Source of the DNA: an uncultured Eubacteriales bacterium
GTDB taxonomy: Bacteria; Bacillota; Clostridia; Oscillospirales; Butyricicoccaceae
Assembly: GCA_905199135.1 (NCBI GenBank)
Contig: CAJKFC010000007.1
Location: forward strand, 1 to 33,802
Length of the DNA: 33,802 nt
Direction: 5' to 3'
Below are positions 1 to 8,466 of the stretch, in pieces. The notes beneath the pieces were generated by a model. It saw nothing but the letters and a program-made list of their open reading frames with translations, made no database searches and had not been told where the DNA came from. Positions within the stretch are counted from its first letter, which is position 1; the number at the start of each line of letters is the position of its first letter. The translations under genes and the position numbers were made by a program.

Positions 1-1331
1 TCATAGGTGCAGAAAGCTGTGGGGTCTGCCGCCACATACTCGTCCACATAGGCTCTCAAAGAGGCTATCTTGTTTTTCACCGCCGTTTCAAAGAGGTATT
101 CATCGCAGAGTATCCTCAGATATTCGTGGTACTGCTCACGGTACTCCTCTATTCCCAAAAGCACCGAAATGAGAGGTCTTTCGCTCATCTCAACGCCCGA
201 CACAGGGGTGTCGATGGGGAAATTGACCACATCGGACACACTGCCCGAGTTCATTCCTCCGAAGGACAGACCGTAGTCCCAGGGCAGCACCGATATCTGC
301 CCCTCTCTCTCATATATATAGTAGTTCTGGCACATATTCGAGGAATAGCTGTCGAGGTTTACAACAACGGTGTGGACGGCAAGATACTTGAGTATCTCGT
401 CCACATCCAGGTACTGCTCGAGGTTTTCACCGCTGTTCAACGCCTTTATGGCCTCGATCACCCTCATTTTGTCCTCGCCTGTGGCGTCGGAGCCGACGGC
501 ATTGTCAAAAAGGCCCGAATAGCTGTCTATCTCATCGTCGGTATACACAAGGTCGGTGCCCGACGAGGAGCCTCTGCCCCCCATCATTCCGCCCTTGTCT
601 GCGCGGTTTGCCACGGTTTCCACCGCCGCTTCCGAGCTTTCGGTCTGCTCTCTATCGGATCTTTGAGGCATATCGGCGTTGTCTCTGCCGCCTCCCATGT
701 CGCCGCCCATCTCCATGGACTTGGCGCTGTACATCTCGCCCTCCTCGGTGCCGAAGTTTCTCATCTCAAAGCTGTCGTTATATCCTTCGAGAGCCAGGTA
801 AAAGCCGATGTTCTCGCCGTTTAAGCCGAGCGAGGCATAGGTATACAGCGATGACGGCACTCCGAGGTAATTCATCATGTCAAAGGCGATGTATTCCTTG
901 ATGTAGCTGTTGTCGTCTATTATGTTGTTGAGCACCAGCACATCGAGGCCGTCCAAAGTCATATCGTCTATATATTCATCAAATTTTATCTTAAAGCTGA
1001 ATCGGTCGCTGTCCGACGATGCCACACGGGTAAGGGTGGAGTTTCCCTTGGGTCTTATGCCCACATTGTCATAGGTCTTTCCGTTTATCGTGACGCTTAC
1101 GGCGGTGTACTGTTCTTCCAGGGCGTTGTCCAGAATGCTCTGCCAGGTGTCCTCGTCGGTGACGATGTCTATCTGCACCACATTCTGACCGAATACCGTC
1201 GATTCATATTTCTGCTCGGCGCCGCTTTCGGCAGAGCCTTTATCTTTAACTGTATACCAAGCGGCGACTACGCCTATGAGGGCGAGAGTAAAGAAGAAAA
1301 AAGCCGCCGCGTTTACCTTTTTTTCGCTCAT
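1..1331 (-). CDS. CotH kinase family protein (3' end beyond window)
   Basis: This is a surface or secreted member of the CotH family, which contains atypical protein kinases first known from spore coats. The ATG at 1331 follows an AAGGAG site, and 443 codons are visible before the window edge, so the C-terminus is missing. Residues 6-25 form one hydrophobic segment (signal anchor or signal peptide). The CotH core is recognisable: VVNLDSYSSN near residues 325-335, then QNYYIY, and PWDYG with the conserved Asp at residue 352 (276-278). A Met/Gly/Asp-rich low-complexity insert lies at about residues 200-250. It is the last visible gene of a minus-strand unit with the DUF4956 gene (9-base gap) and the VTC gene. 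Family assignment is firm; kinase activity and substrate are inferred. Confidence 0.88.
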   Translation of the reverse strand, partial: MSEKKVNAAAFFFFTLALIGVVAAWYTVKDKGSAESGAEQKYESTVFGQNVVQIDIVTDEDTWQSILDNALEEQYTAVSVTINGKTYDNVGIRPKGNSTLTRVASSDSDRFSFKIKFDEYIDDMTLDGLDVLVLNNIIDDNSYIKEYIAFDMMNYLGVPSSLYTYASLGLNGENIGFYLALEGYNDSFEMRNFGTEEGEMYSAKSMEMGGDMGGGRDNADMPQRSDREQTESSEAAVETVANRADKGGMMGGRGSSSGTDLVYTDDEIDSYSGLFDNAVGSDATGEDKMRVIEAIKALNSGENLEQYLDVDEILKYLAVHTVVVNLDSYSSNMCQNYYIYEREGQISVLPWDYGLSFGGMNSGSVSDVVNFPIDTPVSGVEMSERPLISVLLGIEEYREQYHEYLRILCDEYLFETAVKNKIASLRAYVDEYVAADPTAFCTY

Positions 1332-1340
1332 AATTTCTCC

Positions 1341-2012
1341 TTAACCCATGTATTCGCCGTTGTAGCTGACAAGTACGGCGTTTTTTATGCCCTCTATCTG
1401 CGAGAGGGAGTTTATAAAGGAAGTATCTCCTGCAAGGCGCACCTCCATGGTCAGCTCCACTCCCGAAGCCGAAACAGTCTTGGATTTGACCATGGATTTT
1501 TTGAGGTGCGAGGCGGAAAAATCCACCGCTCTTCTCTCGGCGTTTTCATCTTCTGCCGAGATTATCATTATATAGGGCTGTTCCTTGATGTCTTTATTTA
1601 CAAATACCAAAAGCACTATGCCGATAAATGCCGAGCCGATGACTGCCAGAGGCGAAAGTCCTGCGCCCAGCACTATGCCAACGCTTATGGACCAGAATAT
1701 AAAGGCTATGTCCAAAGGCTCCTTGACCGCGCTTCTGAAACGGACGATGGACAGGGCGCCGACCATACCGAGGGACAGCACCACATTGGAGGTTACGGCC
1801 AATATGATGAGGGTTGTAATGAGGGTCATGGCCAAAAGGGAAACACAGAAGGTGCGTGAATACATAACTCCCTTAAAGGTCTTCTGATAGACCATCATTA
1901 TGAAAAGTCCCACGGCAAAAGCCAGCGCCATGGCTATCGCCATATCTAAAAAGGAAAAAGATGTCATGTTTTCCAAAAAGCTGTTTTTAAATATATCGTT
2001 AAATGTAATCAT
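1341..2012 (-). CDS. DUF4956 domain membrane protein
   Basis: This 223-residue integral membrane protein is of the DUF4956 family, whose function is not established. The N-terminal two thirds hold about four hydrophobic segments (roughly residues 22-42, 54-74, 76-86 with 100-118, and 120-138). Between them is the family's conserved block GALSIVRFRSAVKEPLD at about residues 85-101. The last 75 residues form a soluble alpha/beta tail. The start at 2012 has an AGGAGAG ribosome site. It sits between the VTC-domain gene (13-base gap) and the CotH gene, an arrangement seen repeatedly in Firmicutes. A channel or transporter role coupled to its neighbours is inference only. Confidence 0.85.
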   Translation of the reverse strand: MITFNDIFKNSFLENMTSFSFLDMAIAMALAFAVGLFIMMVYQKTFKGVMYSRTFCVSLLAMTLITTLIILAVTSNVVLSLGMVGALSIVRFRSAVKEPLDIAFIFWSISVGIVLGAGLSPLAVIGSAFIGIVLLVFVNKDIKEQPYIMIISAEDENAERRAVDFSASHLKKSMVKSKTVSASGVELTMEVRLAGDTSFINSLSQIEGIKNAVLVSYNGEYMG

Positions 2013-2025
2013 TTTTCTCTCCTGA

Positions 2026-2763
2026 TCAGCTGTAAAATCTGCAAAGCGTGTATTTTGAGGCCGAAACCCTGCCGCAGTCGGCCACAGATATTATATTTTT
2101 TATTATGTCGGGCAGGAAATTGTCGTATTTTACTTCCAAAATCATCATTTCAGGCGGCATTACCGACACCAAAGGCAAATCTTTCACAAAAAGATCCCGG
2201 CTGAACATTCCGCTGCTTATCTTTTTGTCAAAGGTTATCCTCACATTGCCGGCGGCAAACACATATGCCTCCCTTTCGTAATCGACTATCGTCTTTGCCC
2301 TCAAAAGCTTCTCTCTGCTTTTGGCGGCAAACTCTGCGATAAGAGGTCTTTTCGACATATCTATGCCGTCAAAATTCCCTTCTGCCATTTTGAGACATTC
2401 CTCACGGTCTATGACTGCCGAAACCTTGGCTGTAAGACCGTTTCTCTTTATCTTTTTTTCAAGTCTTATAAATCCGCTGTCGCCGTTGTATATCCTTATG
2501 CGGAATTTTTCCCTGTCGGCTATGCCCAAAAGCTTTTCTCTCAGCGCCGTGTCGTTGTAATTGTCGAAATACAGGCTGCGGACATTGTAGTTTCCGTCCT
2601 CGCCGCAGTTTCTGTCTTTTTTGGCAAAAGCCGAGAGATTTGCCCTAAGACCCATGTAGTCGCCGCGGTTTATCACATATTTCAGCTCGTGACGGTATTT
2701 GAAAGGCCTTGTTTCGGTGCTTTCGCCGTCAAACAGCGAGCCGTTTGCTCTGTACATACTCAT
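2026..2763 (-). CDS. VTC domain (polyphosphate polymerase-like) protein
   Basis: This 245-residue protein belongs to the VTC/CYTH-type tunnel fold family, named for the eukaryotic vacuolar transporter chaperone Vtc4, which makes polyphosphate from ATP. Visible signatures are FKYRHELKYVI (about residues 20-30), VRSLYFDNY, EKFRIRIYN, FIRLEKKIK and ILEVKYD near residue 208, that is, the alternating basic and acidic strands that line the tunnel. The ATG at 2763 has an AAGGAGG site six bases upstream. It is the first gene of the unit VTC > DUF4956 > CotH. The substrate (ATP/polyphosphate or another triphosphate) cannot be settled from sequence, because many bacterial VTC proteins are uncharacterised. 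Confidence 0.85.
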   Translation of the reverse strand: MSMYRANGSLFDGESTETRPFKYRHELKYVINRGDYMGLRANLSAFAKKDRNCGEDGNYNVRSLYFDNYNDTALREKLLGIADREKFRIRIYNGDSGFIRLEKKIKRNGLTAKVSAVIDREECLKMAEGNFDGIDMSKRPLIAEFAAKSREKLLRAKTIVDYEREAYVFAAGNVRITFDKKISSGMFSRDLFVKDLPLVSVMPPEMMILEVKYDNFLPDIIKNIISVADCGRVSASKYTLCRFYS

Positions 2764-2786
2764 GCGTTTCCTCCTTTGCGTGATAA

Positions 2787-2792
2787 ATTATA
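2787..2792 (-). promoter_or_regulatory. Possible -10 element for the VTC-DUF4956-CotH unit
   Basis: On the minus strand a perfect TATAAT lies 24 bases upstream of the VTC start codon. No convincing -35 hexamer is seen 16-18 bases further upstream, so this may be an activator-dependent or weak promoter. The divergent response regulator gene begins about 100 bases away. Confidence 0.35.
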
Positions 2793-2893
2793 AAACCCAA
2801 AGCTTAAAATAAACTGAAAGGATCTGTGTTTTTTTAAGACTATTTAAAGCTTTTGTGCTAAAATATATCCATAAAGAAAAAAGGAGATTTTTT

Positions 2894-3571
2894 ATGAGAA
2901 TACTTGTCGTCGAGGACGAAAAGGCTCTGTCCGACGCCCTCTGCGAAATACTCAAAAGGGATAAATACAGCGTCGACGCCGCCTATGACGGAATAAACGG
3001 CCTTGACATAGGTCAAAGCGGCATATACGACGCCATAATACTCGACATAATGCTGCCAAAAATGAACGGCATCGATGTTCTGCTAAAGCTGAGAGCTCAG
3101 GGCGTAAAGACCCCTGTTCTGCTGCTTACGGCGAGAGACGGAGTCAAGGATAAGGTAAAGGGTCTCGACAGCGGCGCCGACGACTACCTTACAAAGCCAT
3201 TTTCAAAAGAGGAGCTTTCGGCAAGGGTGCGGGCTCTCTGCCGACGCAAGGGAGAGGACAAAACCTCTTCCCTCACCTTCTGCGGCACCACCCTCGACAC
3301 CCTGACCTACACCCTTTCGGCGGAAAACGGCTCTTTGAAACTGGGACTCAAAGAATTTCAGATAGCCCACATGCTGTTTGCCGCCCCTCAGAATATAGCC
3401 ACCAAGGAGCTTATTTTGGAAAAGGTTTGGGGTTTTGACAGCGACGCCGAATACAACAATGTGGAAGTCTACATCTCTTTTTTGAGAAAAAAGCTGGGAT
3501 TTATCGGCTCAAAGGTAAAAATAAAGGCGGTCAGGGGCATAGGCTACACTCTGGAGGGGCAAAATGATTAA
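2894..3571 (+). CDS. OmpR/PhoB-family response regulator
   Basis: This is a two-component response regulator of 225 residues. The receiver domain (about residues 1-115) starts MRILVVEDE with the acidic pocket at E7-D8. The phospho-acceptor is D51 in ILDIMLPKMNG, and the conserved Lys is in LTKPFS. The C-terminal winged-helix DNA-binding domain ends in VRGIGYTLEG. I chose the ATG at 2894 because AAGGAG lies just upstream and the family N-terminus begins there; an in-frame start 39 bases earlier would add a non-homologous tail. It overlaps the histidine kinase gene by 8 bases, so the two are translationally coupled. It is divergent from the VTC/CotH unit, which it may control. Confidence 0.93.
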   Translation: MRILVVEDEKALSDALCEILKRDKYSVDAAYDGINGLDIGQSGIYDAIILDIMLPKMNGIDVLLKLRAQGVKTPVLLLTARDGVKDKVKGLDSGADDYLTKPFSKEELSARVRALCRRKGEDKTSSLTFCGTTLDTLTYTLSAENGSLKLGLKEFQIAHMLFAAPQNIATKELILEKVWGFDSDAEYNNVEVYISFLRKKLGFIGSKVKIKAVRGIGYTLEGQND

Positions 3572-4757
3572 AAGGCTCAAACTCAAGTTTGTCCTGAGCA
3601 TAGTTGCTGTTGCCGCCCTCATCTTCACGGCTCTCTTCGGCTTTCTCAACATATCCATGTACCGCGCCTTTGAAAATGACAACGACACCGCCCTCTCCTC
3701 TGCCATGACGGAGGGCTATTCCCAAAACCTGCCCAAACCCATGCAGCCTTTCGGCAAGGGCTTCGAGCGATGCATAACGGTGTTTACCGACAGAGAGGGC
3801 AATATCACCTCGGTGCGCCCCGACATATACGAGATAGACGAAACTTTCACCTATATTGTGTCGGAGATTTTCAACGCAAAAAACCAGAGCGGCTCGGTAT
3901 ATTCCTATAAATATATGAAGAGCTACACCGAAAACGGGGTCAAAATGGCCTTTCTCGATGTGTCGAGAGACAGGGAATCCATGAAAAGCCTGCTTTTCAC
4001 ATCGCTGTTTATAGGCTCCACAGGGCTTTTAGTTGTGGCGGCCTTTGCGGTTTTTCTGGCAAAGTGGGCTGTGCGCCCCGCCGAAAAGGCATTTGAAAAG
4101 CAGCAGCAGTTTGTGTCCGACGCTTCCCACGAGCTCAAAACACCTCTCGCCGTCATGCTGTCGGGAGCCGACGCTTTGGAAAATGAGATAGGTCAAAACC
4201 GATGGCTCACCTCAATAAAACAGGAGATTTCAAGGCTTTCCGACCTTGTCCACGGTCTTTTGGAGCTGACGAGATACGACGGCGGTACCCTTTCGGCCTC
4301 AAAGGAGACCTTTGACCTGTCAAGAGCTCTCACCGAGACCGCCCTCGGTCTCGAGAGCTATATCTATGAAAAAAAACGCCGTTTTTCCGAAAATATCGAA
4401 GGGGGTATTTCCATAAACGGCGACCGTGAAAAAATTTGCCGCATGGCGGTCATCTTTCTCGACAACGCCGTCAAATACTCCCGTGACGGGGCGGTCATAG
4501 AGCTTTCCCTCAAAAAAGAGGACGGCAAAGCCGTCATGTCGGTCTACAACGAGGGCGACGGCATAGACGAAGAGGAAATACCCAAAATATTCGACAGGTT
4601 TTACCGCTCCGACTCGTCGAGAAACCGCGAAAACGGAGGCTTCGGCCTGGGTCTTGCCATAGCTGCCGACATCGCCGCTCTCCACGGCGCCTCGGTAAAG
4701 GTAAAGAGCGAAAAGGGGCGCTACGCCGTCTTTTCGGTATCTTTTCCGTCAAATTGA
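3564..4757 (+). CDS. Membrane sensor histidine kinase
   Basis: This is the 397-residue partner kinase of the preceding regulator. TM1 (about residues 10-28) and TM2 (about 144-166) enclose an extracytoplasmic sensor region of about 115 residues that I do not recognise. The HisKA box is at residues 182-195, SDASHELKTP, with phospho-accepting H189. The HATPase_c domain shows the N box (VIFLDNAVKYS), the G1 motif (NEGDGIDEEEI), the F box (IFDRFYRSD) and the G2 motif (GFGLGLAIA). There is little room for a HAMP domain between TM2 and HisKA. The signal sensed is unknown. A weak hairpin terminator follows the stop codon. Confidence 0.93.
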   Translation: MIKRLKLKFVLSIVAVAALIFTALFGFLNISMYRAFENDNDTALSSAMTEGYSQNLPKPMQPFGKGFERCITVFTDREGNITSVRPDIYEIDETFTYIVSEIFNAKNQSGSVYSYKYMKSYTENGVKMAFLDVSRDRESMKSLLFTSLFIGSTGLLVVAAFAVFLAKWAVRPAEKAFEKQQQFVSDASHELKTPLAVMLSGADALENEIGQNRWLTSIKQEISRLSDLVHGLLELTRYDGGTLSASKETFDLSRALTETALGLESYIYEKKRRFSENIEGGISINGDREKICRMAVIFLDNAVKYSRDGAVIELSLKKEDGKAVMSVYNEGDGIDEEEIPKIFDRFYRSDSSRNRENGGFGLGLAIAADIAALHGASVKVKSEKGRYAVFSVSFPSN

Positions 4758-4767
4758 CAAATTTCAC

Positions 4768-4786
4768 AACATTTAAAATGTTTTTT
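4768..4786 (+). terminator. Weak hairpin terminator after the histidine kinase
   Basis: Arms AACATTT and AAATGTT flank a single A (a realistic loop is five bases) and run directly into six T's. The stem is short and AT-rich, so termination is probably partial. Confidence 0.4.
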
Positions 4787-4829
4787 CCCTTTTCTGCTGT
4801 GAAAGCGGTGTAAAAATTTCATTTTTATA

Positions 4830-4858
4830 TTGCAATAACTTACTTTATGGACTATAAT
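4830..4858 (+). promoter_or_regulatory. Sigma-A promoter of the glycolytic operon
   Basis: A -35 hexamer TTGCAA (4830-4835), a 17-base spacer and a perfect -10 TATAAT (4853-4858) lie about 65 bases upstream of the pgk start. This implies a leader of about 55 bases. No CggR-like operator or riboswitch was recognised in the leader. Confidence 0.7.
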
Positions 4859-4921
4859 AATAGGTGTATGGGTCTGCGCCTTGCAGATTCGATAATTATT
4901 AAGAATATGTGTGGGTGAGTT

Positions 4922-6112
4922 ATGAATTACAACAAAAAATCAGTGACCGATGTGGATGTCAGCGGAAAAAAAGTTCTTATCCGCTGTGAGCTCAACGCCC
5001 CTCAGGACGATAAGGGTAATGTAACTGACAATACGAGAATCGCCGCCGCAGTTCCGACGGTCAGATATCTCGCCGACAACGGTGCAAAAGTGATAATCAT
5101 CACGCACCTGGGCAGACCTAAAGGAAAGGTTGTGCCTTCTCTCACGGTGGCTCCCATCGCCGCAGAGATGGAAAAACTTTTGGGCAAACCGATAAAGTTC
5201 GTGCCCGACATAGTGGGCGAACAGGCTGAAGACGCCGTGAACGCCCTTGAAGACGGTCAGATCATCATGCTGGAAAATGTCCGCTTTGACCCGAGAGAGG
5301 AAAAGTGTGACCCCGAATTTTCCGAGCGTCTCGCCTCTTTTGCAGACATATATGTGGGCGAAGCCTTCGGCTCGGCTCACAGAGCACACTCTTCGACGGC
5401 AGGCGTCGCCAACTATATCCCCGGCTACGCAGGCTTTTTGATGGAAGAGGAGCTGGAACACTTCGGCGAAGCCCTCACCGATCCCAAGAGACCTTTCGTG
5501 GGTATTTTGGGCGGCAGCAAGGTGTCCGATAAGATAATGGCCATCGAAAACCTTCTCACGGTGTGCGATTCGGTCATCATAGGCGGCGCCATGGCATATA
5601 CCTTCGCCAAAGCCAAGTGGGGCGAAATAGGCGATTCAAAATACGAAGAGGACAAGATAGACTACGCCCGTCAAATTCTGGAAAAAGCCCAGAGACTGCA
5701 TGTGCCCTTCTATCTCCCCATAGATCATGTGGCGGCAAAATCCTTTGCCCCCGACGCGGAATACATAATAGTCACAGGCGATCACATCCCCGACGGCTAT
5801 ATGGCTCTCGACATAGGCCCCAAAACCGTGGGTCTTTACTCCGATGTCATCAGCAAGGCCAAGACCATAGTCTGGAACGGCCCCATGGGCGTCTTTGAGT
5901 TTGACGAGTTTGCCAAGGGCACCAACGCCATAGCCGAGGCTGTGGCAAACAACAGCGGTCTTACAATAGTCGGCGGCGGCGACTCTACTGCTGCCATCAA
6001 AAAAGCCGGCGTAGAAGACAAGATCACCCACATCTCCACAGGCGGTGGAGCATCACTCAAACTTTTAGAAGGAGCAAAGCTGCCGGGCATGGCCTGTCTG
6101 CTTGATAAATAA
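4922..6112 (+). CDS. pgk: Phosphoglycerate kinase
   Basis: Phosphoglycerate kinase transfers phosphate from 1,3-bisphosphoglycerate to ADP in glycolysis (cytoplasm). The 396 residues match the usual bacterial length. Recognisable motifs are THLGRPKG near residues 60-67, LLENVRF (rendered MLENVRF), GSKVSDKI at about 199-206, NGPMGVFE, and the nucleotide-binding GGGDSTAAIKKAG. The N-terminal signature, normally R-x-D-x-N-x-P, reads RCELNAP, so the conserved Asp is Glu at residue 23 (GAG, 4988-4990). The start has a GGTGAG site. It is the first gene of pgk-tpiA-gpmI-eno, and the gap to tpiA is 6 bases. Glyceraldehyde-3-phosphate dehydrogenase, often upstream of pgk, is not in this window. Confidence 0.97.
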   Translation: MNYNKKSVTDVDVSGKKVLIRCELNAPQDDKGNVTDNTRIAAAVPTVRYLADNGAKVIIITHLGRPKGKVVPSLTVAPIAAEMEKLLGKPIKFVPDIVGEQAEDAVNALEDGQIIMLENVRFDPREEKCDPEFSERLASFADIYVGEAFGSAHRAHSSTAGVANYIPGYAGFLMEEELEHFGEALTDPKRPFVGILGGSKVSDKIMAIENLLTVCDSVIIGGAMAYTFAKAKWGEIGDSKYEEDKIDYARQILEKAQRLHVPFYLPIDHVAAKSFAPDAEYIIVTGDHIPDGYMALDIGPKTVGLYSDVISKAKTIVWNGPMGVFEFDEFAKGTNAIAEAVANNSGLTIVGGGDSTAAIKKAGVEDKITHISTGGGASLKLLEGAKLPGMACLLDK

Positions 6113-6118
6113 CAGAAC

Positions 6119-6904
6119 ATGGATAAGCGATACAGAAAGGTGATAATCGCCGGAAACTGGAAAATGAACGGCGACAGTGCCTCTCTCAAAACCTTTTTGA
6201 AGGAAATCAAAAATCTCAAGAATATAAAAATCGGCACTAAAAATGTGCTCTGCGTGCCCTTTACCCTCATTTCCTCGGCCCAGGCCCAGGCGAAAAGCGC
6301 CCGCTTTTCGATAGGCGCCCAGAATCTCCATTTTGAGCCGAGCGGTGCCTATACAGGTGAAATTTCCGCTCCCATGCTTTTGGAAGCCGGGGCAGAATAT
6401 GTCATCATAGGGCACTCCGAGCGCAGAAAATATTTCGGCGAAACCGACAACACCGTGGCCAAAAAGACGATAGCCGCAGTTTTGAATGGACTCAAGCCGA
6501 TAATATGCATAGGCGAAACCAACTGTCAGCGCAACTACAACATAACTTTGGAAGTCATAAAACAGCAGCTCAAGGTGGCCCTTTCGGGCATCGACGCCGT
6601 GCAGCTCAAAAAGATAACGATAGCCTACGAGCCCGTGTGGGCCATAGGCACGGGACGCACAGCCACACCCGAGCAGGCTCAGGAAGTGTGCCACGAGATA
6701 CGCTCCTGCCTCCGCGAGATGTACGGAGCAAAATCGGCAAGAGCTGTCAGCATTCTCTACGGCGGCTCCTTGAACGCCGGCAACGCCCGCGAGATATTCT
6801 CCCAGTATGACATCGACGGAGGTCTCATAGGCGGAGCCTCACTGCGCTCCAAAGATTTTATGGATATAGTGAGCATCGCCACCGATATAGTATCCAATCA
6901 ATAA
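6119..6904 (+). CDS. tpiA: Triose-phosphate isomerase
   Basis: Triose-phosphate isomerase interconverts dihydroxyacetone phosphate and glyceraldehyde 3-phosphate. The 261-residue TIM barrel shows AGNWKMN with the catalytic Lys, VIIGHSERR with the catalytic His, AYEPVWAIGTG with the catalytic Glu, and the phosphate-binding YGGSLNAGN and GLIGGASL loops. The ATG at 6119 lies only 6 bases after the pgk stop and lacks a strong ribosome site. It is kept because related clostridial enzymes carry a similar KRYRK extension before the first strand. A GTG start seven codons downstream is possible but less likely. Second gene of the glycolytic operon. Confidence 0.97.
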   Translation: MDKRYRKVIIAGNWKMNGDSASLKTFLKEIKNLKNIKIGTKNVLCVPFTLISSAQAQAKSARFSIGAQNLHFEPSGAYTGEISAPMLLEAGAEYVIIGHSERRKYFGETDNTVAKKTIAAVLNGLKPIICIGETNCQRNYNITLEVIKQQLKVALSGIDAVQLKKITIAYEPVWAIGTGRTATPEQAQEVCHEIRSCLREMYGAKSARAVSILYGGSLNAGNAREIFSQYDIDGGLIGGASLRSKDFMDIVSIATDIVSNQ

Positions 6905-6922
6905 TTCCTCTAAGGAGCAAAT

Positions 6923-8431
6923 ATGAAAAAACCTTTGGTTTTAATGATTCTGGACGGCTACGGCATAGGCAAATCGTGCCCTCAGAACGCCGTCTGCAAC
7001 GCGGACACTCCGTTTTTAAACGGACTGTTTGAAAAATATCCCCACTCCACCCTTGCCTGCTCGGGTCTTGATGTAGGTCTGCCCGACGGTCAGATGGGCA
7101 ACAGCGAAGTGGGTCACACCAACATGGGCGCAGGCCGCATAGTGTATCAGGAGCTTTCGAGAATAACAAAGGAGATAGAAGACGGAGATTTCTTTAAAAA
7201 TCCCGAGCTTCTCGCCGCAATAGAAAGCGCCAAATCCAAGGGCGGAAATGTCCATCTCTACGGTCTTCTGTCGGACGGCGGAGTCCACAGCCACATTGAC
7301 CATCTCAAGGCCCTTATAAAACTCTGCAAAATGCAGGGGGTGTCCCCCCTTGTCCACGCCTTTACCGACGGACGCGATGTGCCCCCCACCTCGGCAAAGG
7401 AATATATCTCGGATCTTCTCGAGTTTATGAAGGCCGAAAACTGCGGCACTCTCGTCTCGGTTTCGGGCAGATTTTACGCCATGGACCGCGACAAGCGCTG
7501 GGAAAGACTTCAGAAAGCCTATGACGCCATAGCTTTGGGCGAGGCCGAAAAGACATCTGATTTTATAAAATACATCGACGACAGCTACAAAAACGGCGTC
7601 ACCGACGAGTTTTTGGTTCCTGTCACCGCCGAAAACTACGGCGGCGTCACCTCTGATGACAGCATTATCTTCTTCGACTTCCGTCCCGACAGAGCCAGAG
7701 AGATAACTGCCGCCTTCACCGAGGAAGACTGCGGAATAGTCCGCAAAAGCGGCATCATAATGCCCTATTATGTCTGCTTTACACAGTACGACGAAAAGTT
7801 CAAAAATGTAAAGGTCGCCTTTAAGCCCACTGTGCTCACCAACATTTTGGGCGAGTACATCGCAAAAAAGGGCCTGACGCAGCTGAGAATCGCCGAAACC
7901 GAAAAGTATGCCCATGTGACATTTTTCTTCAACGGCGGTGAGGAAAAGACCTTTGAGGGCGAGAGCCGCGTGCTCATTCCCTCCCCCAAGGTTGCGACAT
8001 ACGATTTGAAGCCCGAGATGAGCGCCTTTGAGGTGGCCGACGCCGCCTGCGCCGAAATCGAGAGCGGAAAATACGATGTGGTCATTCTCAACTTTGCCAA
8101 TTGCGACATGGTGGGTCACACAGGGGTATTCTGCGCCGCCGTCAAGGCTTTGGAGGCCGTCGACAAGTGCGCCAAAAAGGTCTTTGACAGCATAGAGAAG
8201 ATGGGCGGCACATGTATAGTCACCGCCGACCACGGCAACGCCGACTGCATGGCCACCGACTGCGGAGATCCCTTTACGGCTCACACCACAAACCCCGTCC
8301 CCTTCATTGTGTGCAGAGAAGGTCTCAAACTCAGGGACGGCCGCCTTTGCGACATCGCCCCCACAATGCTTGAGCTTTTGAATCTGGACAAGCCCTCGGA
8401 GATGACGGGTGAAAGCTTGATTGTCAAATAA
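6923..8431 (+). CDS. gpmI: 2,3-bisphosphoglycerate-independent phosphoglycerate mutase
   Basis: This enzyme interconverts 3- and 2-phosphoglycerate without the bisphosphate cofactor. It is the 502-residue, manganese-dependent alkaline-phosphatase-superfamily type. LILDGYG carries the first metal-binding Asp (D11), and the phospho-acceptor Ser is S61 in GQMGNSEVGHTNMG. HAFTDGRDVPP, FFDFRPDRARE, NFANCDMVGHTG and TADHGNAD carry the remaining metal and substrate residues. The start has a TAAGGAG site seven bases upstream and lies 18 bases after tpiA. Third gene of the operon. Confidence 0.97.
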   Translation: MKKPLVLMILDGYGIGKSCPQNAVCNADTPFLNGLFEKYPHSTLACSGLDVGLPDGQMGNSEVGHTNMGAGRIVYQELSRITKEIEDGDFFKNPELLAAIESAKSKGGNVHLYGLLSDGGVHSHIDHLKALIKLCKMQGVSPLVHAFTDGRDVPPTSAKEYISDLLEFMKAENCGTLVSVSGRFYAMDRDKRWERLQKAYDAIALGEAEKTSDFIKYIDDSYKNGVTDEFLVPVTAENYGGVTSDDSIIFFDFRPDRAREITAAFTEEDCGIVRKSGIIMPYYVCFTQYDEKFKNVKVAFKPTVLTNILGEYIAKKGLTQLRIAETEKYAHVTFFFNGGEEKTFEGESRVLIPSPKVATYDLKPEMSAFEVADAACAEIESGKYDVVILNFANCDMVGHTGVFCAAVKALEAVDKCAKKVFDSIEKMGGTCIVTADHGNADCMATDCGDPFTAHTTNPVPFIVCREGLKLRDGRLCDIAPTMLELLNLDKPSEMTGESLIVK

Positions 8432-8466
8432 TTTATATACAACACTTAACAAGGAGAACGAAACAT

